DNA of 64,000 bases from Pararhodobacter marinus (lineage in GTDB: Bacteria > Pseudomonadota > Alphaproteobacteria > Rhodobacterales > Rhodobacteraceae), in the NCBI RefSeq assembly GCF_003122215.1, contig NZ_QEYD01000017.1, forward strand, positions 1 to 64,000, read 5' to 3'. The translations under genes were made by a program, and so were the position numbers. Below are positions 17,387 through 24,392 of the stretch, piece by piece. Positions within the stretch are counted from its first letter, which is position 1. Each line of letters starts with the position of its first letter. The notes under the pieces are model-generated. The model did no database searches. It was not told the DNA's origin and worked only from the letters and a program-made list of their open reading frames with translations.

Positions 17387-18495
17387 GCTTCGCCCTCCAA
17401 AAGCACGTCGTTGAGATCGAGGCCGGGCGGGCAGGGCACGATCCGGGCCGTCAGGCCGGGGATCTTCGCCATGGCGCGGCGGGCGCCGGACATGAGCTTC
17501 GCGCGGGTCATCTTGGGATCGCTGTCGCCGTCTTCGATCAGCACCAGCTCGCGAACCCAGGGCGGCGGAACAAAGGCCGCATCATCGGTCATGTCGGGCA
17601 GTCCCGCGTAGCGCAGGCCCTTGCCCTGGCGCATCTTGCCGGCGATGTTGCCGAGATCGACGCCCGCCCAGAACGCGGCGCCCGGATGAAGGCCTGAGAC
17701 CATCGCCGTCAGCGTGGTCTCGATGCCTTCGGCCATGACAAGGGTGCCCTGCAGCACATTGGGCGTATGCAGCCTGATGGCCGCGCCCTTTTTCGAACCC
17801 CAGCTTTTCTTCACCTTCAGGGGCTGACCGTCATGCTCGATACGAAGCTTCCCGCGCGGCTGCGACAGATCGAACCAGGTGCGATGCACAGCCGTGCCGG
17901 TCGCGCCGGGTTGCTGGATCGCGGCCAGCATGGCGGGCCCCCGATGCGCCTCGACCCATTGCCCGCCCGACGACACCATGTAGGGCAGGGACGGATGGTA
18001 CCGCAGGCAGGGTGGCAGGATCGGTAAGCGATCCCGGGTAAAGCCGCGCAGTGCGAGGTAGTCGCGCACCGGCGAGTCCTCGGCCGGCAGGCCTTCATGC
18101 CAGATCCGACGCGCCTGCCGGATCGCCTCTTCACGGCGCCGGTTCGCGGCTTCCTCGAATTTCCTGCGCCCCTCGATGGCGCGGCGTTCGCGCTCGGCCA
18201 ACTCTTCGCGGCTGAGTTCCTGACGATCGCCGCAGAGCCAGGTCAGCGCCTCGGGCAGAGTGCATCCGCGCAGCCAGCGCACGAGCTGGATGCCGTCGCC
18301 GGCATTGCCGCAGCGCCGGCACTGAAACACGCCCTTCGAGACGTTGATCGCGAAGCGGTCGGTGCCGCCGCATTCGGGGCAGGGGCCAATCAGCTCGTGC
18401 CCCGCGCGCTTGAGCCCGTCGATCGACAGGACCATGGCGATCTCTTCGATCGAGCGCGCGCGGGCTTCGACAAGGCGGGGATCGTCTCGGGTCAC
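17365..18495 (-). CDS. DNA primase with CHC2 zinc finger and Toprim domain
   Basis: 376 residues. The zinc-binding site has C-P-E-C-G-G-T-D-R-F (near residue 38) and C-R-R-C-G-N-A-G-D (near residue 55), then A-L-T-W-L-C-G, typical of phage CHC2 primases. The middle has V-R-D-Y-L-A-L-R-G. The Toprim part shows V-M-A-E-G-I-E-T-T-L-T-A and L-V-L-I-E-D-G-D-S-D-P. It makes primers for the D5-type helicase encoded downstream. Confidence 0.88.
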   Translation of the reverse strand: MTRDDPRLVEARARSIEEIAMVLSIDGLKRAGHELIGPCPECGGTDRFAINVSKGVFQCRRCGNAGDGIQLVRWLRGCTLPEALTWLCGDRQELSREELAERERRAIEGRRKFEEAANRRREEAIRQARRIWHEGLPAEDSPVRDYLALRGFTRDRLPILPPCLRYHPSLPYMVSSGGQWVEAHRGPAMLAAIQQPGATGTAVHRTWFDLSQPRGKLRIEHDGQPLKVKKSWGSKKGAAIRLHTPNVLQGTLVMAEGIETTLTAMVSGLHPGAAFWAGVDLGNIAGKMRQGKGLRYAGLPDMTDDAAFVPPPWVRELVLIEDGDSDPKMTRAKLMSGARRAMAKIPGLTARIVPCPPGLDLNDVLLEGEACPPAQP

Positions 18496-19016
18496 GGCTG
18501 CAGCCCGCCATAGATATGAACCGGCAGGTTATGGGCGAGCGCGAACCGCAGATCGCGCCAGACCATCGGGCAGCGATCCCAGCCCGGGATGTCGGGAATG
18601 GCGATCAGCGCTGCGACGTTCAGGATCGGCTGCGACCAGGCATCCCAGAAGACCCGGTCCAGAGGGTCGGGCGTGTCATCGTTCAGCACCTTTGCATGCG
18701 CGGCCTCGGCGATCTGCACGGTGGGTGCGAGCGCGGTGCAGCCGCAGGCCGCAAGGCGCCCCACCTCATTCGCGGCCCGGATCGACATCAGCACCGAGCG
18801 CTCGACGCGCCAGGCGCCCCGGATCTGTGCTTCGGCGTGGTATGGCGCGGAAATGTAGACGATGCCCGCGCAGTTCCGGCTGACGCGGGCGGGCGACGAT
18901 CCCGCAACAACAAGCGCCGACCACGGCCCCCTAGGATTGAGCACGGGCGCCCAGTCGATCCGCTTCTGATCGGGCAGTCGCGGGCGCTGATCCGGTATCG
19001 TAGGCTGGATCGTCAC
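18492..19016 (-). CDS. DUF1937-family protein (nucleoside deoxyribosyltransferase-like fold)
   Basis: 174 residues. I-V-Y-I-S-A-P-Y near residue 52, a central helix ending G-C-T-A-L-A-P, and the C-terminal L-A-H-N-L-P-V-H-I-Y-G are the marks of DUF1937, a family resembling nucleoside 2-deoxyribosyltransferases. A nucleotide-metabolism role is only inferred. It overlaps genes on both sides by 4 bp in the early lytic operon. Confidence 0.7.
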   Translation of the reverse strand: MTIQPTIPDQRPRLPDQKRIDWAPVLNPRGPWSALVVAGSSPARVSRNCAGIVYISAPYHAEAQIRGAWRVERSVLMSIRAANEVGRLAACGCTALAPTVQIAEAAHAKVLNDDTPDPLDRVFWDAWSQPILNVAALIAIPDIPGWDRCPMVWRDLRFALAHNLPVHIYGGLQP

Positions 19017-20191
19017 GCAGGCACCCCACGTTCGATCTGCGCGCGCCGGCGCAGCACGGCCAGCAGCGCCGGCTGGCCGTCAGTCGTGATCCTGTTCTTC
19101 TGGTCGCGGATGACTTCGGTCAGCAGCTCGAAGCGGGCCTTGGCCTTAGCGGCATCCACGCCGAGATCCAGCGCCAGTTCACCGAGCTTCTGACCCGAGG
19201 CCAGACCTTCGACCAGGTCGAGGTCAAGGTCGGTACCGAAAATCGGATCGGCGGCCAGCGATCCCAGGTGAAACCAGACTTCGCGCTGCAGTCCTCTCAG
19301 ATCATCCGGGCAGGCCGTGCCCTTGTTCCGGGCGGCACCCTGCGGCGGGATCGAGGGGGAAGGAGTCACCACCGCCGCAGGGGCCGCTTTCTCGCCGGTC
19401 CGGGCCGAGGGAACGTCCCGGACCGGCGCGCGCTCCCGGGGGCCTGCATTCGCGGGCGCGCTCTTCGGCGCTTCCGCGACCCCGGAAGTCTTGGATTGGG
19501 TGTCCCCCGGCGCAGCCTCGGCCGACACGCCTTGCGGCGACCCGATGCACTCGTCGGCGGGCGTCTTGCCGGGGGACAGAGCGGGGGCGACATCGCTGCC
19601 GGAACGGCCCCCGGTTCGAATGGCTTTCGGCGCTGGCGCTTTGGGCTTCGTCAGCCCAAGGCTGCGGCCACGATAAGATACCGCCGGCACCGGGCGCCCG
19701 AGCGCCTCGGCGATCGCGGGCCAGCTGTCGCCCGCCGCGTGCATGCGTCGGATCGTGTCTTCCTCTTCCTTCAGCCAAGGGCCACGCAGCAGGCCGTCCT
19801 TGCCGATCTGGCGCTCGCCAAAGGGCAGGGGCGATGGCGCGGCCGAGACTGTGCTAGGCGCGGCCGAGGCAGGCGGCGCGGCCGAGACTGTGCTAGGCGC
19901 GGCCGAGGCAGGCGGCGCGGCGTCTTCGTCATTTGCGGCCTCAGCCTGAGGCACCGGCGCCGCTGGATAGGTCGCGGTCGCCGGCACGTCATCGATCTCG
20001 ACAACGGTGTCGACCGGCCCGGGTGTACCCCAGAGCGACGGAACACGCAGGGTCGTGTCGCGGTCGGTCAGCGACACGGTGACCTCCATGCCGGCGCGCT
20101 CCAGGACGCCGCCGGCATCGCACAGCTTGCCCATCGCGTCGCGCAGCTCGCGCGTTTCGGCCAGTGTCATCTGTTTCAGGCTCGGGTGCAT
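19013..20191 (-). CDS. SANT/GcrA-like HTH protein with low-complexity linkers
   Basis: 392 residues from ATG 20191, which has GGAGG upstream; the longer frame only shadows neighbours. Near residues 135-180 it has a Myb/SANT or GcrA-like DNA-binding motif (W-L-K-E-E-E-D-T-I-R-R-M ... S-W-P-A-I-A-E-A-L-G-R). This is flanked by long Ala/Pro/Ser-rich linkers, one made of an exact duplication. The C-terminal ~100 residues are folded (L-A-L-D-L-G-V-D-A-A-K-A-K). A regulatory role in early gene expression is plausible; no closer family is recognised. Confidence 0.6.
   Translation of the reverse strand: MHPSLKQMTLAETRELRDAMGKLCDAGGVLERAGMEVTVSLTDRDTTLRVPSLWGTPGPVDTVVEIDDVPATATYPAAPVPQAEAANDEDAAPPASAAPSTVSAAPPASAAPSTVSAAPSPLPFGERQIGKDGLLRGPWLKEEEDTIRRMHAAGDSWPAIAEALGRPVPAVSYRGRSLGLTKPKAPAPKAIRTGGRSGSDVAPALSPGKTPADECIGSPQGVSAEAAPGDTQSKTSGVAEAPKSAPANAGPRERAPVRDVPSARTGEKAAPAAVVTPSPSIPPQGAARNKGTACPDDLRGLQREVWFHLGSLAADPIFGTDLDLDLVEGLASGQKLGELALDLGVDAAKAKARFELLTEVIRDQKNRITTDGQPALLAVLRRRAQIERGVPA
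19837..19914 (-). repeat. Two exact 39-bp tandem repeats inside the SANT-like gene
   Basis: Units 19837-19875 and 19876-19914 are identical and each codes for a 13-residue Ala/Pro/Ser segment (A-P-P-A-S-A-A-P-S-T-V-S-A). A partial third unit follows. The exact identity points to a recent slippage duplication in an unstructured linker. Confidence 0.85.
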
Positions 20192-20502
20192 TCCACGTCC
20201 TCCGGGCGGGCGGGGGTTTCGGCGGCTGTCACGACGCGAGGCGCCCACCAGACAAGCTCGGTGCCGTGATCCATGATCATGTCGCGGTGCTGGGTCAGCC
20301 CGGCGGCATCGAGCCGGGCGAGGGTCGCCTCGATCTCGGGCACGGGCGCCGCGACCTCTTCCCAGATTTCGGCCAGCGTCTTCACGCCCCCATCGGCGCG
20401 CAGCCAGACGACGATCCGCACTGCGCACCGACCGCAACGGTTCGCGAGGCGCATGACCTGTTCGTCAGCCAGTTCACCGATAGGGCGGAAGGTTTCGGTC
20501 AT
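20176..20502 (-). CDS. Small early phage protein, winged-helix-like
   Basis: 108 residues from MTETFRPIGELADEQVMRLA, with C-G-R-C-A near residue 25 and a wHTH-like body (V-K-T-L-A-E-I-W-E-E-V-A-A-P-V, then L-A-R-L-D-A-A-G-L). It shares an ATGA-type junction with the conserved upstream gene and runs 16 bp into the SANT-like gene. The function is probably regulatory, by composition only. Confidence 0.6.
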   Translation of the reverse strand: MTETFRPIGELADEQVMRLANRCGRCAVRIVVWLRADGGVKTLAEIWEEVAAPVPEIEATLARLDAAGLTQHRDMIMDHGTELVWWAPRVVTAAETPARPEDVECTRA

Positions 20503-21011
20503 CAGCGAACGCCGCCGCGAAACGGAACGGTGGCCTGCGCAGGGCCTTCTGCGCGCAGCAAGAGTGAGGCACGGAACTGCATTGAGACCGCGACCAGCTG
20601 GTCGATCTCGCGGATCTGCTTGCGGGCCTCTTGCTGCGTGTAATCGTTGGGATCGCACGATGCGGCCGAGTGCGCCTGCGCATGCAGTGTCAGGACGTCG
20701 GAAAATTCCTGCGTGATCCGGTGCACATCGGCTGCCAGTGCGCCCTGTTCGATGATCGGCTGGAAGACACCGCCGGCGAGCGCAGCGAAATACTGGGCGA
20801 TCGGCGCCGCAGCCTCCGGCTTCACGCGCCCCAGCCGGTCGAGATAGTTCACGCCGAGCCCGCCCGGGCGAACGTCCTGGATCTCCGTCCCGTAAGACAC
20901 CGAGGACCCCGCGATGCCGAGATCTCCGGCGATCTTCTTCTGATCACCATAGGCGTCATAGCAGGCCTGAACAGCCTCTTGGATGGTTCCGGGGGTCGTG
21001 GCGCGGGTCAT
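20502..21011 (-). CDS. Conserved early phage protein shared by both prophages
   Basis: 169 residues starting MTRATTPGTIQEAVQACYDA. The N-terminal ~60 residues look like a DNA-binding region (K-K-I-A-G-D-L-G-I-A-G-S-S-V-S-Y). The rest is helical. It is almost identical to the protein at 46212-46724 in prophage 2, and the similarity extends upstream of the start. Both copies lie just downstream of a cro-like gene in the lytic operon, so a CII-like or early regulatory role is inferred. Confidence 0.75.
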   Translation of the reverse strand: MTRATTPGTIQEAVQACYDAYGDQKKIAGDLGIAGSSVSYGTEIQDVRPGGLGVNYLDRLGRVKPEAAAPIAQYFAALAGGVFQPIIEQGALAADVHRITQEFSDVLTLHAQAHSAASCDPNDYTQQEARKQIREIDQLVAVSMQFRASLLLRAEGPAQATVPFRGGVR

Positions 21012-21105
21012 GACGAGGATCCTGTGAATTGCGCGGTGCGGGTTTCGCGTGACGGTCGGGGCCCTTGCGCCCATGGTTCACGGGCGAAAGGAAAGATGCA
21101 TGTGT

Positions 21106-21315
21106 TCAGGAAGCGCTGCGCAGCGACGGGTAGAAATCCGACAGCTGGACGCCGAGGCCGAGTTCGTCGGATTTGGCGATGATCTCAGTCTTGGCTTCGT
21201 CAGGAACAGAACCTCGGACCATCCAGCTATGGACAGTCGACTTTGGCCGTCCGAGTGCTGCCGCCATCGGACGAACCCCGCCAAACTTCTCGATGATCTT
21301 CGATATGTGCTCCAT
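21106..21315 (-). CDS. Cro-like HTH regulator
   Basis: 69 residues from ATG 21315 (MEHISKIIEKFGGVRPMAAA). An N-terminal HTH of the Cro/YdaS sort is clear (A-A-A-L-G-R-P-K-S-T-V-H-S-W). It is divergent from the repressor and starts exactly where the operator ATATGCGGACATG sits. A -35 TTGAAA and -10 CTATAT precede the ATG by 6 bp, so a leaderless mRNA is likely. It is the first gene of the leftward lytic operon. Confidence 0.8.
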   Translation of the reverse strand: MEHISKIIEKFGGVRPMAAALGRPKSTVHSWMVRGSVPDEAKTEIIAKSDELGLGVQLSDFYPSLRSAS

Positions 21316-21403
21316 GTCCGCATATAGCGCACAAATGCGGACGCATTTCAAGCGCAGTTTGCGGACGGACGCGGGCGGGCTGTCTATGCAATATGCGGAC
21401 ATG
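21314..21403. promoter_or_regulatory. Divergent cro/repressor promoter region with four GCGGAC operators
   Basis: Sites: ATGTCCGCATAT at 21314-21325 (overlapping the cro ATG), AAATGCGGACGCATTT at 21333-21348 (7-bp inverted arms), GTTTGCGGACG at 21357-21367, and ATATGCGGACATG at 21391-21403 (overlapping the repressor ATG). The two outer sites are mirror images, each giving TAT-GCGGAC-ATG at its gene start. Confidence 0.8.
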
Positions 21404-22075
21404 CACAGTTCAGACGACATAACCGTTCAGGTTAAGGCACTTAGGGAGCGGGCCGGGCTGTCCGTTCGAAAGCTTGCGATGAGGATGGGGAAATCCTCGT
21501 CGGGCTATCTGCACTATGAAAGTCCCGATCGATACAAGGGCGGGCCGTTGCCGGTCGCTTTCGCCAAGGAGCTCGCCGCGGCGCTGGCCCCAGAGGGCAT
21601 ACCGTCAGAGGACGTTTTCCGCCTTACGGGTTTGCCGGCCGGGAAGGTTGAGCAGGATCCAGTCGACCTTGTTGATATCTACGATGTTCAGGCAAGCGCA
21701 GGCCACGGTGTCGTCGTCTACGACGAGGAAGCTGTTGCGCAGCTCGCATTCCCGCCAGGCTATCTTTCAAAACTCACGAGCGCCAAGCCGCAGGATCTGA
21801 AGATCATCTCGGTTAAAGGCGATTCCATGGTCCCGACGCTGGCAGAGGATGACGTGGTGATGCTCGATGTCACCAAGCGCGATCTGTCCTACGATGGGCT
21901 TTTCGTCATCAAAGACGGCGGCGATGCCTTGCTGGTAAAGCGCATTGGACGTGCTTCTCAGCGGGGCTTTGTGACAATCATCTCTGACAATCGGACAGTA
22001 TACCCGTCGGTTGAGAAGGCGTTGGCCGATATCGAGGTGGTCGGACGCGTTGTCTGGAAAGGCGGAAAGGTTTGA
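21401..22075 (+). CDS. CI-like phage repressor with S24/LexA-type C-terminus
   Basis: 224 residues from ATG 21401; the ATG at 21386 is a possible alternative. The N-terminal HTH is V-K-A-L-R-E-R-A-G-L-S-V-R-K-L-A. The C-terminal peptidase-like domain has K-G-D-S-M-V-P-T-L (serine) and A-L-L-V-K-R-I (lysine), so RecA-stimulated self-cleavage is expected. CAATAT-GCGGAC-ATG at the start mirrors the cro start and suggests a leaderless message. The downstream nuclease-like gene is 92 bp away. Confidence 0.88.
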   Translation: MHSSDDITVQVKALRERAGLSVRKLAMRMGKSSSGYLHYESPDRYKGGPLPVAFAKELAAALAPEGIPSEDVFRLTGLPAGKVEQDPVDLVDIYDVQASAGHGVVVYDEEAVAQLAFPPGYLSKLTSAKPQDLKIISVKGDSMVPTLAEDDVVMLDVTKRDLSYDGLFVIKDGGDALLVKRIGRASQRGFVTIISDNRTVYPSVEKALADIEVVGRVVWKGGKV

Positions 22076-22167
22076 CCGGAAACAGAGCGACCGGTTGAGC
22101 AATTTTCTTTTCATCAGCTGAGGCGCGAAATAGCATGTCCGTGTCGGGGAGACACAGGAGGTGTAAA

Positions 22168-23232
22168 GTGACTGGTTTTGCTGAAAAGATTGAGATCCTG
22201 AGCTCGCGTTCAAAAGTCGCGGAGCGGCAGGCCTTGACGGAAGAGGCGACGAAAACCTCTGTCATTCTGCCGTTCATTCAGGCACTCGGATTCGACGTAT
22301 TCAATCTTGATGAGGTGGTCCCAGAGTTCATCGCGGATGTCGGGGTGAAGAAGGGAGAAAAGGTTGATTTTGCTATCAAGATTGACGGCAAGATCGCGAT
22401 GCTCGTTGAGGCGAAGCCCGTCGGCGCGCGGCTTGGCGACACGCAGTTCAGTCAGCTTTTCCGGTACTTTACGGTGACTGAGGCACGCCTTGCGATCCTT
22501 ACCAACGGTCGAGAAGCGTGGTTCTTTTCAGACACCGACGAACCCAACAAGATGGACAAGAAGCCGTTCTTTACGTTCGACTTTCAGAAGTACGACAAGG
22601 CCCAGGTCGAAGAGCTGGCGCGATTTCAAAAAGGGCAGTTCGCGATAGATGCGATTATCGAAGCCGCTTCTAACCTGAAGTACACGCAGCAAGCTGCATC
22701 TTACCTGAAAAAACAGCTCGAAGAGCCCGATGATGACTTTGTGCGCCTCGTCGGGCGGCAGATTTATGAAGGTTCGATTACGAAGAACGTGGCCGAAGTC
22801 CTGCGCCCCGCTATCCAGGCGGCGCTCGATGAAATCATCAGGGACAGAATCCAAGACAAGCTGAGCATTACCTTCCGCCAAGAAAGCCCGGCTGCCGCGC
22901 AGGCGGCGCCCGAAATGGCGGCGGCAGAACCGGAGGACGGTATCGTTACGACAGACGAAGAGCGAGAGGCGTTCATGATCGTTCGCGCCATCGCCGCCAA
23001 GCATGTACCGATCGAGCGTATTACCCTTAGGGACGCCAAGAGCTACTGCGCGATCCTGATGGACGACAATAACCGGAAGCCGGTTTGCCGCCTCTACTTC
23101 AACTCTGCAACGACGAAGAATGTCGGGTTCTTCGATGCGAACAAGGCAGAGACAAAATCTAAGATTACAGTGCCCACCGATCTCTACTTGCATGTTGAAG
23201 CGATCGAAGCGGCGGTCAAAGCCTACTCTTAA
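22168..23232 (+). CDS. HsdR N-terminal-like nuclease (candidate prophage defence moron)
   Basis: 354 residues from GTG 22168, chosen because AGGAGG lies six bases upstream. Residues 1-150 resemble the type I restriction enzyme R-protein N-terminal domain: V-I-L-P-F-I-Q-A-L-G-F-D-V, then D67 and the E81-A-K83 pair in V-D-F-A-I-K-I-D-G-K-I-A-M-L-V-E-A-K. This is a PD-(D/E)XK core. There is no helicase domain. The C-terminal ~110 residues are folded and separate. It lies right after the repressor on the same strand, so it is probably expressed in lysogens. Base composition is less GC-rich than neighbours, suggesting transfer. Confidence 0.8.
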   Translation: MTGFAEKIEILSSRSKVAERQALTEEATKTSVILPFIQALGFDVFNLDEVVPEFIADVGVKKGEKVDFAIKIDGKIAMLVEAKPVGARLGDTQFSQLFRYFTVTEARLAILTNGREAWFFSDTDEPNKMDKKPFFTFDFQKYDKAQVEELARFQKGQFAIDAIIEAASNLKYTQQAASYLKKQLEEPDDDFVRLVGRQIYEGSITKNVAEVLRPAIQAALDEIIRDRIQDKLSITFRQESPAAAQAAPEMAAAEPEDGIVTTDEEREAFMIVRAIAAKHVPIERITLRDAKSYCAILMDDNNRKPVCRLYFNSATTKNVGFFDANKAETKSKITVPTDLYLHVEAIEAAVKAYS

Positions 23233-23259
23233 GTTCGTTTTGACATGCCGAGCACAAGA

Positions 23260-23283
23260 GCCCTGCCTATGGCGGGGCTTTCG
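23260..23283 (+). terminator. Intrinsic terminator after the HsdR-N-like gene
   Basis: GCCCTGCC-tat-GGCGGGGC followed by TTTC, 28 bp after the stop codon. It isolates the lysogenic repressor/nuclease unit from the operator-controlled operon that starts about 75 bp further on. Confidence 0.75.
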
Positions 23284-23326
23284 CGTCTGCACTCTACTGG
23301 CTGGATCAGCGTCCGATTCGGTGGGG

Positions 23327-23380
23327 TGTCCGCATATGTCCGCATAATGCGTTGACTGAATGTCCGCATTGTGCGATCAC
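23327..23380 (+). promoter_or_regulatory. Operator-covered pL-like promoter of the integrase-side operon
   Basis: TGTCCGCATA occurs twice in tandem (23327-23336, 23337-23346) and TGTCCGCATT at 23361-23370. The sequence matches the cro/repressor operators. A -35 TTGACT lies at 23352-23357 and a weak -10 GATCAC at 23375-23380, 17 bp apart with the third operator inside the spacer. Repressor binding should shut off the operon running to the integrase. Confidence 0.7.
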
Positions 23381-23442
23381 TCTCCCATCACCCGCCGAAG
23401 ACGCCACCCGGCAGATCGCGGATCACCTGATGGGAGAGGCCG

Positions 23443-23580
23443 ATGCACGACACCACCAACCTGATCGACCGGCTCGGACCCGGCGACGAACGCGCCCGCT
23501 GGATCCGCTGGCGCCTGCTCAAGCGCGAATACCGCGCCCGGAACTGCACTTTCCGCACCACGCGGAGGGCAGCGGCATGA
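23443..23580 (+). CDS. Small basic phage protein
   Basis: 45 residues, MHDTTNLIDRLGPGDERARW, ending in an Arg/Ala-rich tail. GGGAGAGG precedes the start. The stop overlaps the next start as ATGA. It is the first gene after the operator-covered promoter. No family is recognised. Confidence 0.6.
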   Translation: MHDTTNLIDRLGPGDERARWIRWRLLKREYRARNCTFRTTRRAAA

Positions 23581-23774
23581 CCGGGCAGAACCCCCCGATC
23601 CTCAGCCCAGCCGCCGTGACCAAAATCGTGGACGTTGCGATGATCTATTTCGACGACGGCGCGCTCTGGACTGCCGCCGCACGCCTCGAAGAGGCTGCGC
23701 GGGAAATCCGTAAATGCGCGCAGGCTAAGGATGATGCGCTTGGGCCCCTCCTTAAGCGGGAGGCGGCACAATGA
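23577..23774 (+). CDS. Small phage hypothetical protein
   Basis: 65 residues from MTGQNPPILSP; GGAGG lies upstream inside the previous gene. It is helical throughout (T-K-I-V-D-V-A-M-I-Y, R-L-E-E-A-A-R-E-I-R). ATGA overlaps on both sides tie it to its neighbours. The function is unknown. Confidence 0.65.
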   Translation: MTGQNPPILSPAAVTKIVDVAMIYFDDGALWTAAARLEEAAREIRKCAQAKDDALGPLLKREAAQ

Positions 23775-24097
23775 CCCACGACACCCTTGCCCGCTGCATC
23801 GCGCTGGTGGAACGCGAGGTCCCGCGCCTGCAGGGCCGTGTCACCGCGGATCTTGATCTCGCGGCGCATGACCTCGACAGCCTGGACGTCATGGCCTTCG
23901 CGGTCGAAGCCGAGGACGTGTTCCAGGTCCTGATCGACGACAGCGTTCTGGACACGATCACGTCGCCACGCACGCTGGCCGAAGCGGTCGACGCTGCCCT
24001 GCGCACCGCCCGCCCGCGCGGGCCGTCGGACAACCCGGCTCTCTACCGTGACGCAGACGCCGACGGCGAAGCCCAGGCCCCGGAGGACGCCGCATGA
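23771..24097 (+). CDS. Acyl-carrier-protein-like phage protein
   Basis: 108 residues. Residues ~5-80 follow the ACP pattern: an N-terminal helix, then D-L-D-L-A-A-H-D-L-D-S37-L-D-V-M-A with the DSL serine that carries phosphopantetheine in ACPs, an acidic recognition helix (A-V-E-A-E-D-V-F), and I-T-S-P-R-T-L-A-E-A-V-D as the last helix. The C-terminal ~25 residues are an acidic tail. It sits in a tight run of four small early genes. No synthase, ligase or phosphopantetheinyl transferase gene is beside it, so it would have to use host enzymes. The fold call is good; the role is unknown. Confidence 0.75.
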   Translation: MTHDTLARCIALVEREVPRLQGRVTADLDLAAHDLDSLDVMAFAVEAEDVFQVLIDDSVLDTITSPRTLAEAVDAALRTARPRGPSDNPALYRDADADGEAQAPEDAA

Positions 24098-24291
24098 GCA
24101 GCCCGCAAGCCCATGGCGTCTTCGCCCTCATGCCTCGCGTCGACCAGCTGATCGCCGCCCGTGCGCGCATCGATGATCCCAAAGCCACGCCCGAGGACCG
24201 GGCAGGGGCGGCGGAGATCATGATCGAGCTCGGCACCGCCTTCGACAAGGGTCGCGCACAGCGTTTCCTGCGCGACCAGCGCGCCGCCTGA
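24094..24291 (+). CDS. Small phage hypothetical protein
   Basis: 65 residues, helical (V-D-Q-L-I-A-A-R-A-R-I, G-A-A-E-I-M-I-E-L-G). ATGA overlap with the ACP-like gene; it is followed by a strong hairpin. No family is recognised. Confidence 0.6.
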   Translation: MSSPQAHGVFALMPRVDQLIAARARIDDPKATPEDRAGAAEIMIELGTAFDKGRAQRFLRDQRAA

Positions 24292-24338
24292 TCCGGGTTC
24301 CTGCCCCGCGCCGCTGAACGCCTCACCGGCGCGCACCT

Positions 24339-24374
24339 GCCCGGGCGGCGACTGTCCCGCCGCCCGGGCCTTTT
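24339..24374 (+). terminator. Strong intrinsic terminator-like hairpin before the ParB-like gene
   Basis: A perfect 12-bp stem, GCCCGGGCGGCG / CGCCGCCCGGGC, with a 7-nt loop and then CTTTTC. It lies between the small-gene cluster and the ParB-like gene, so expression of the ParB-integrase part would need read-through, antitermination or its own promoter. Confidence 0.8.
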
Positions 24375-24392
24375 CATTCCCCCGAGGTTTCC

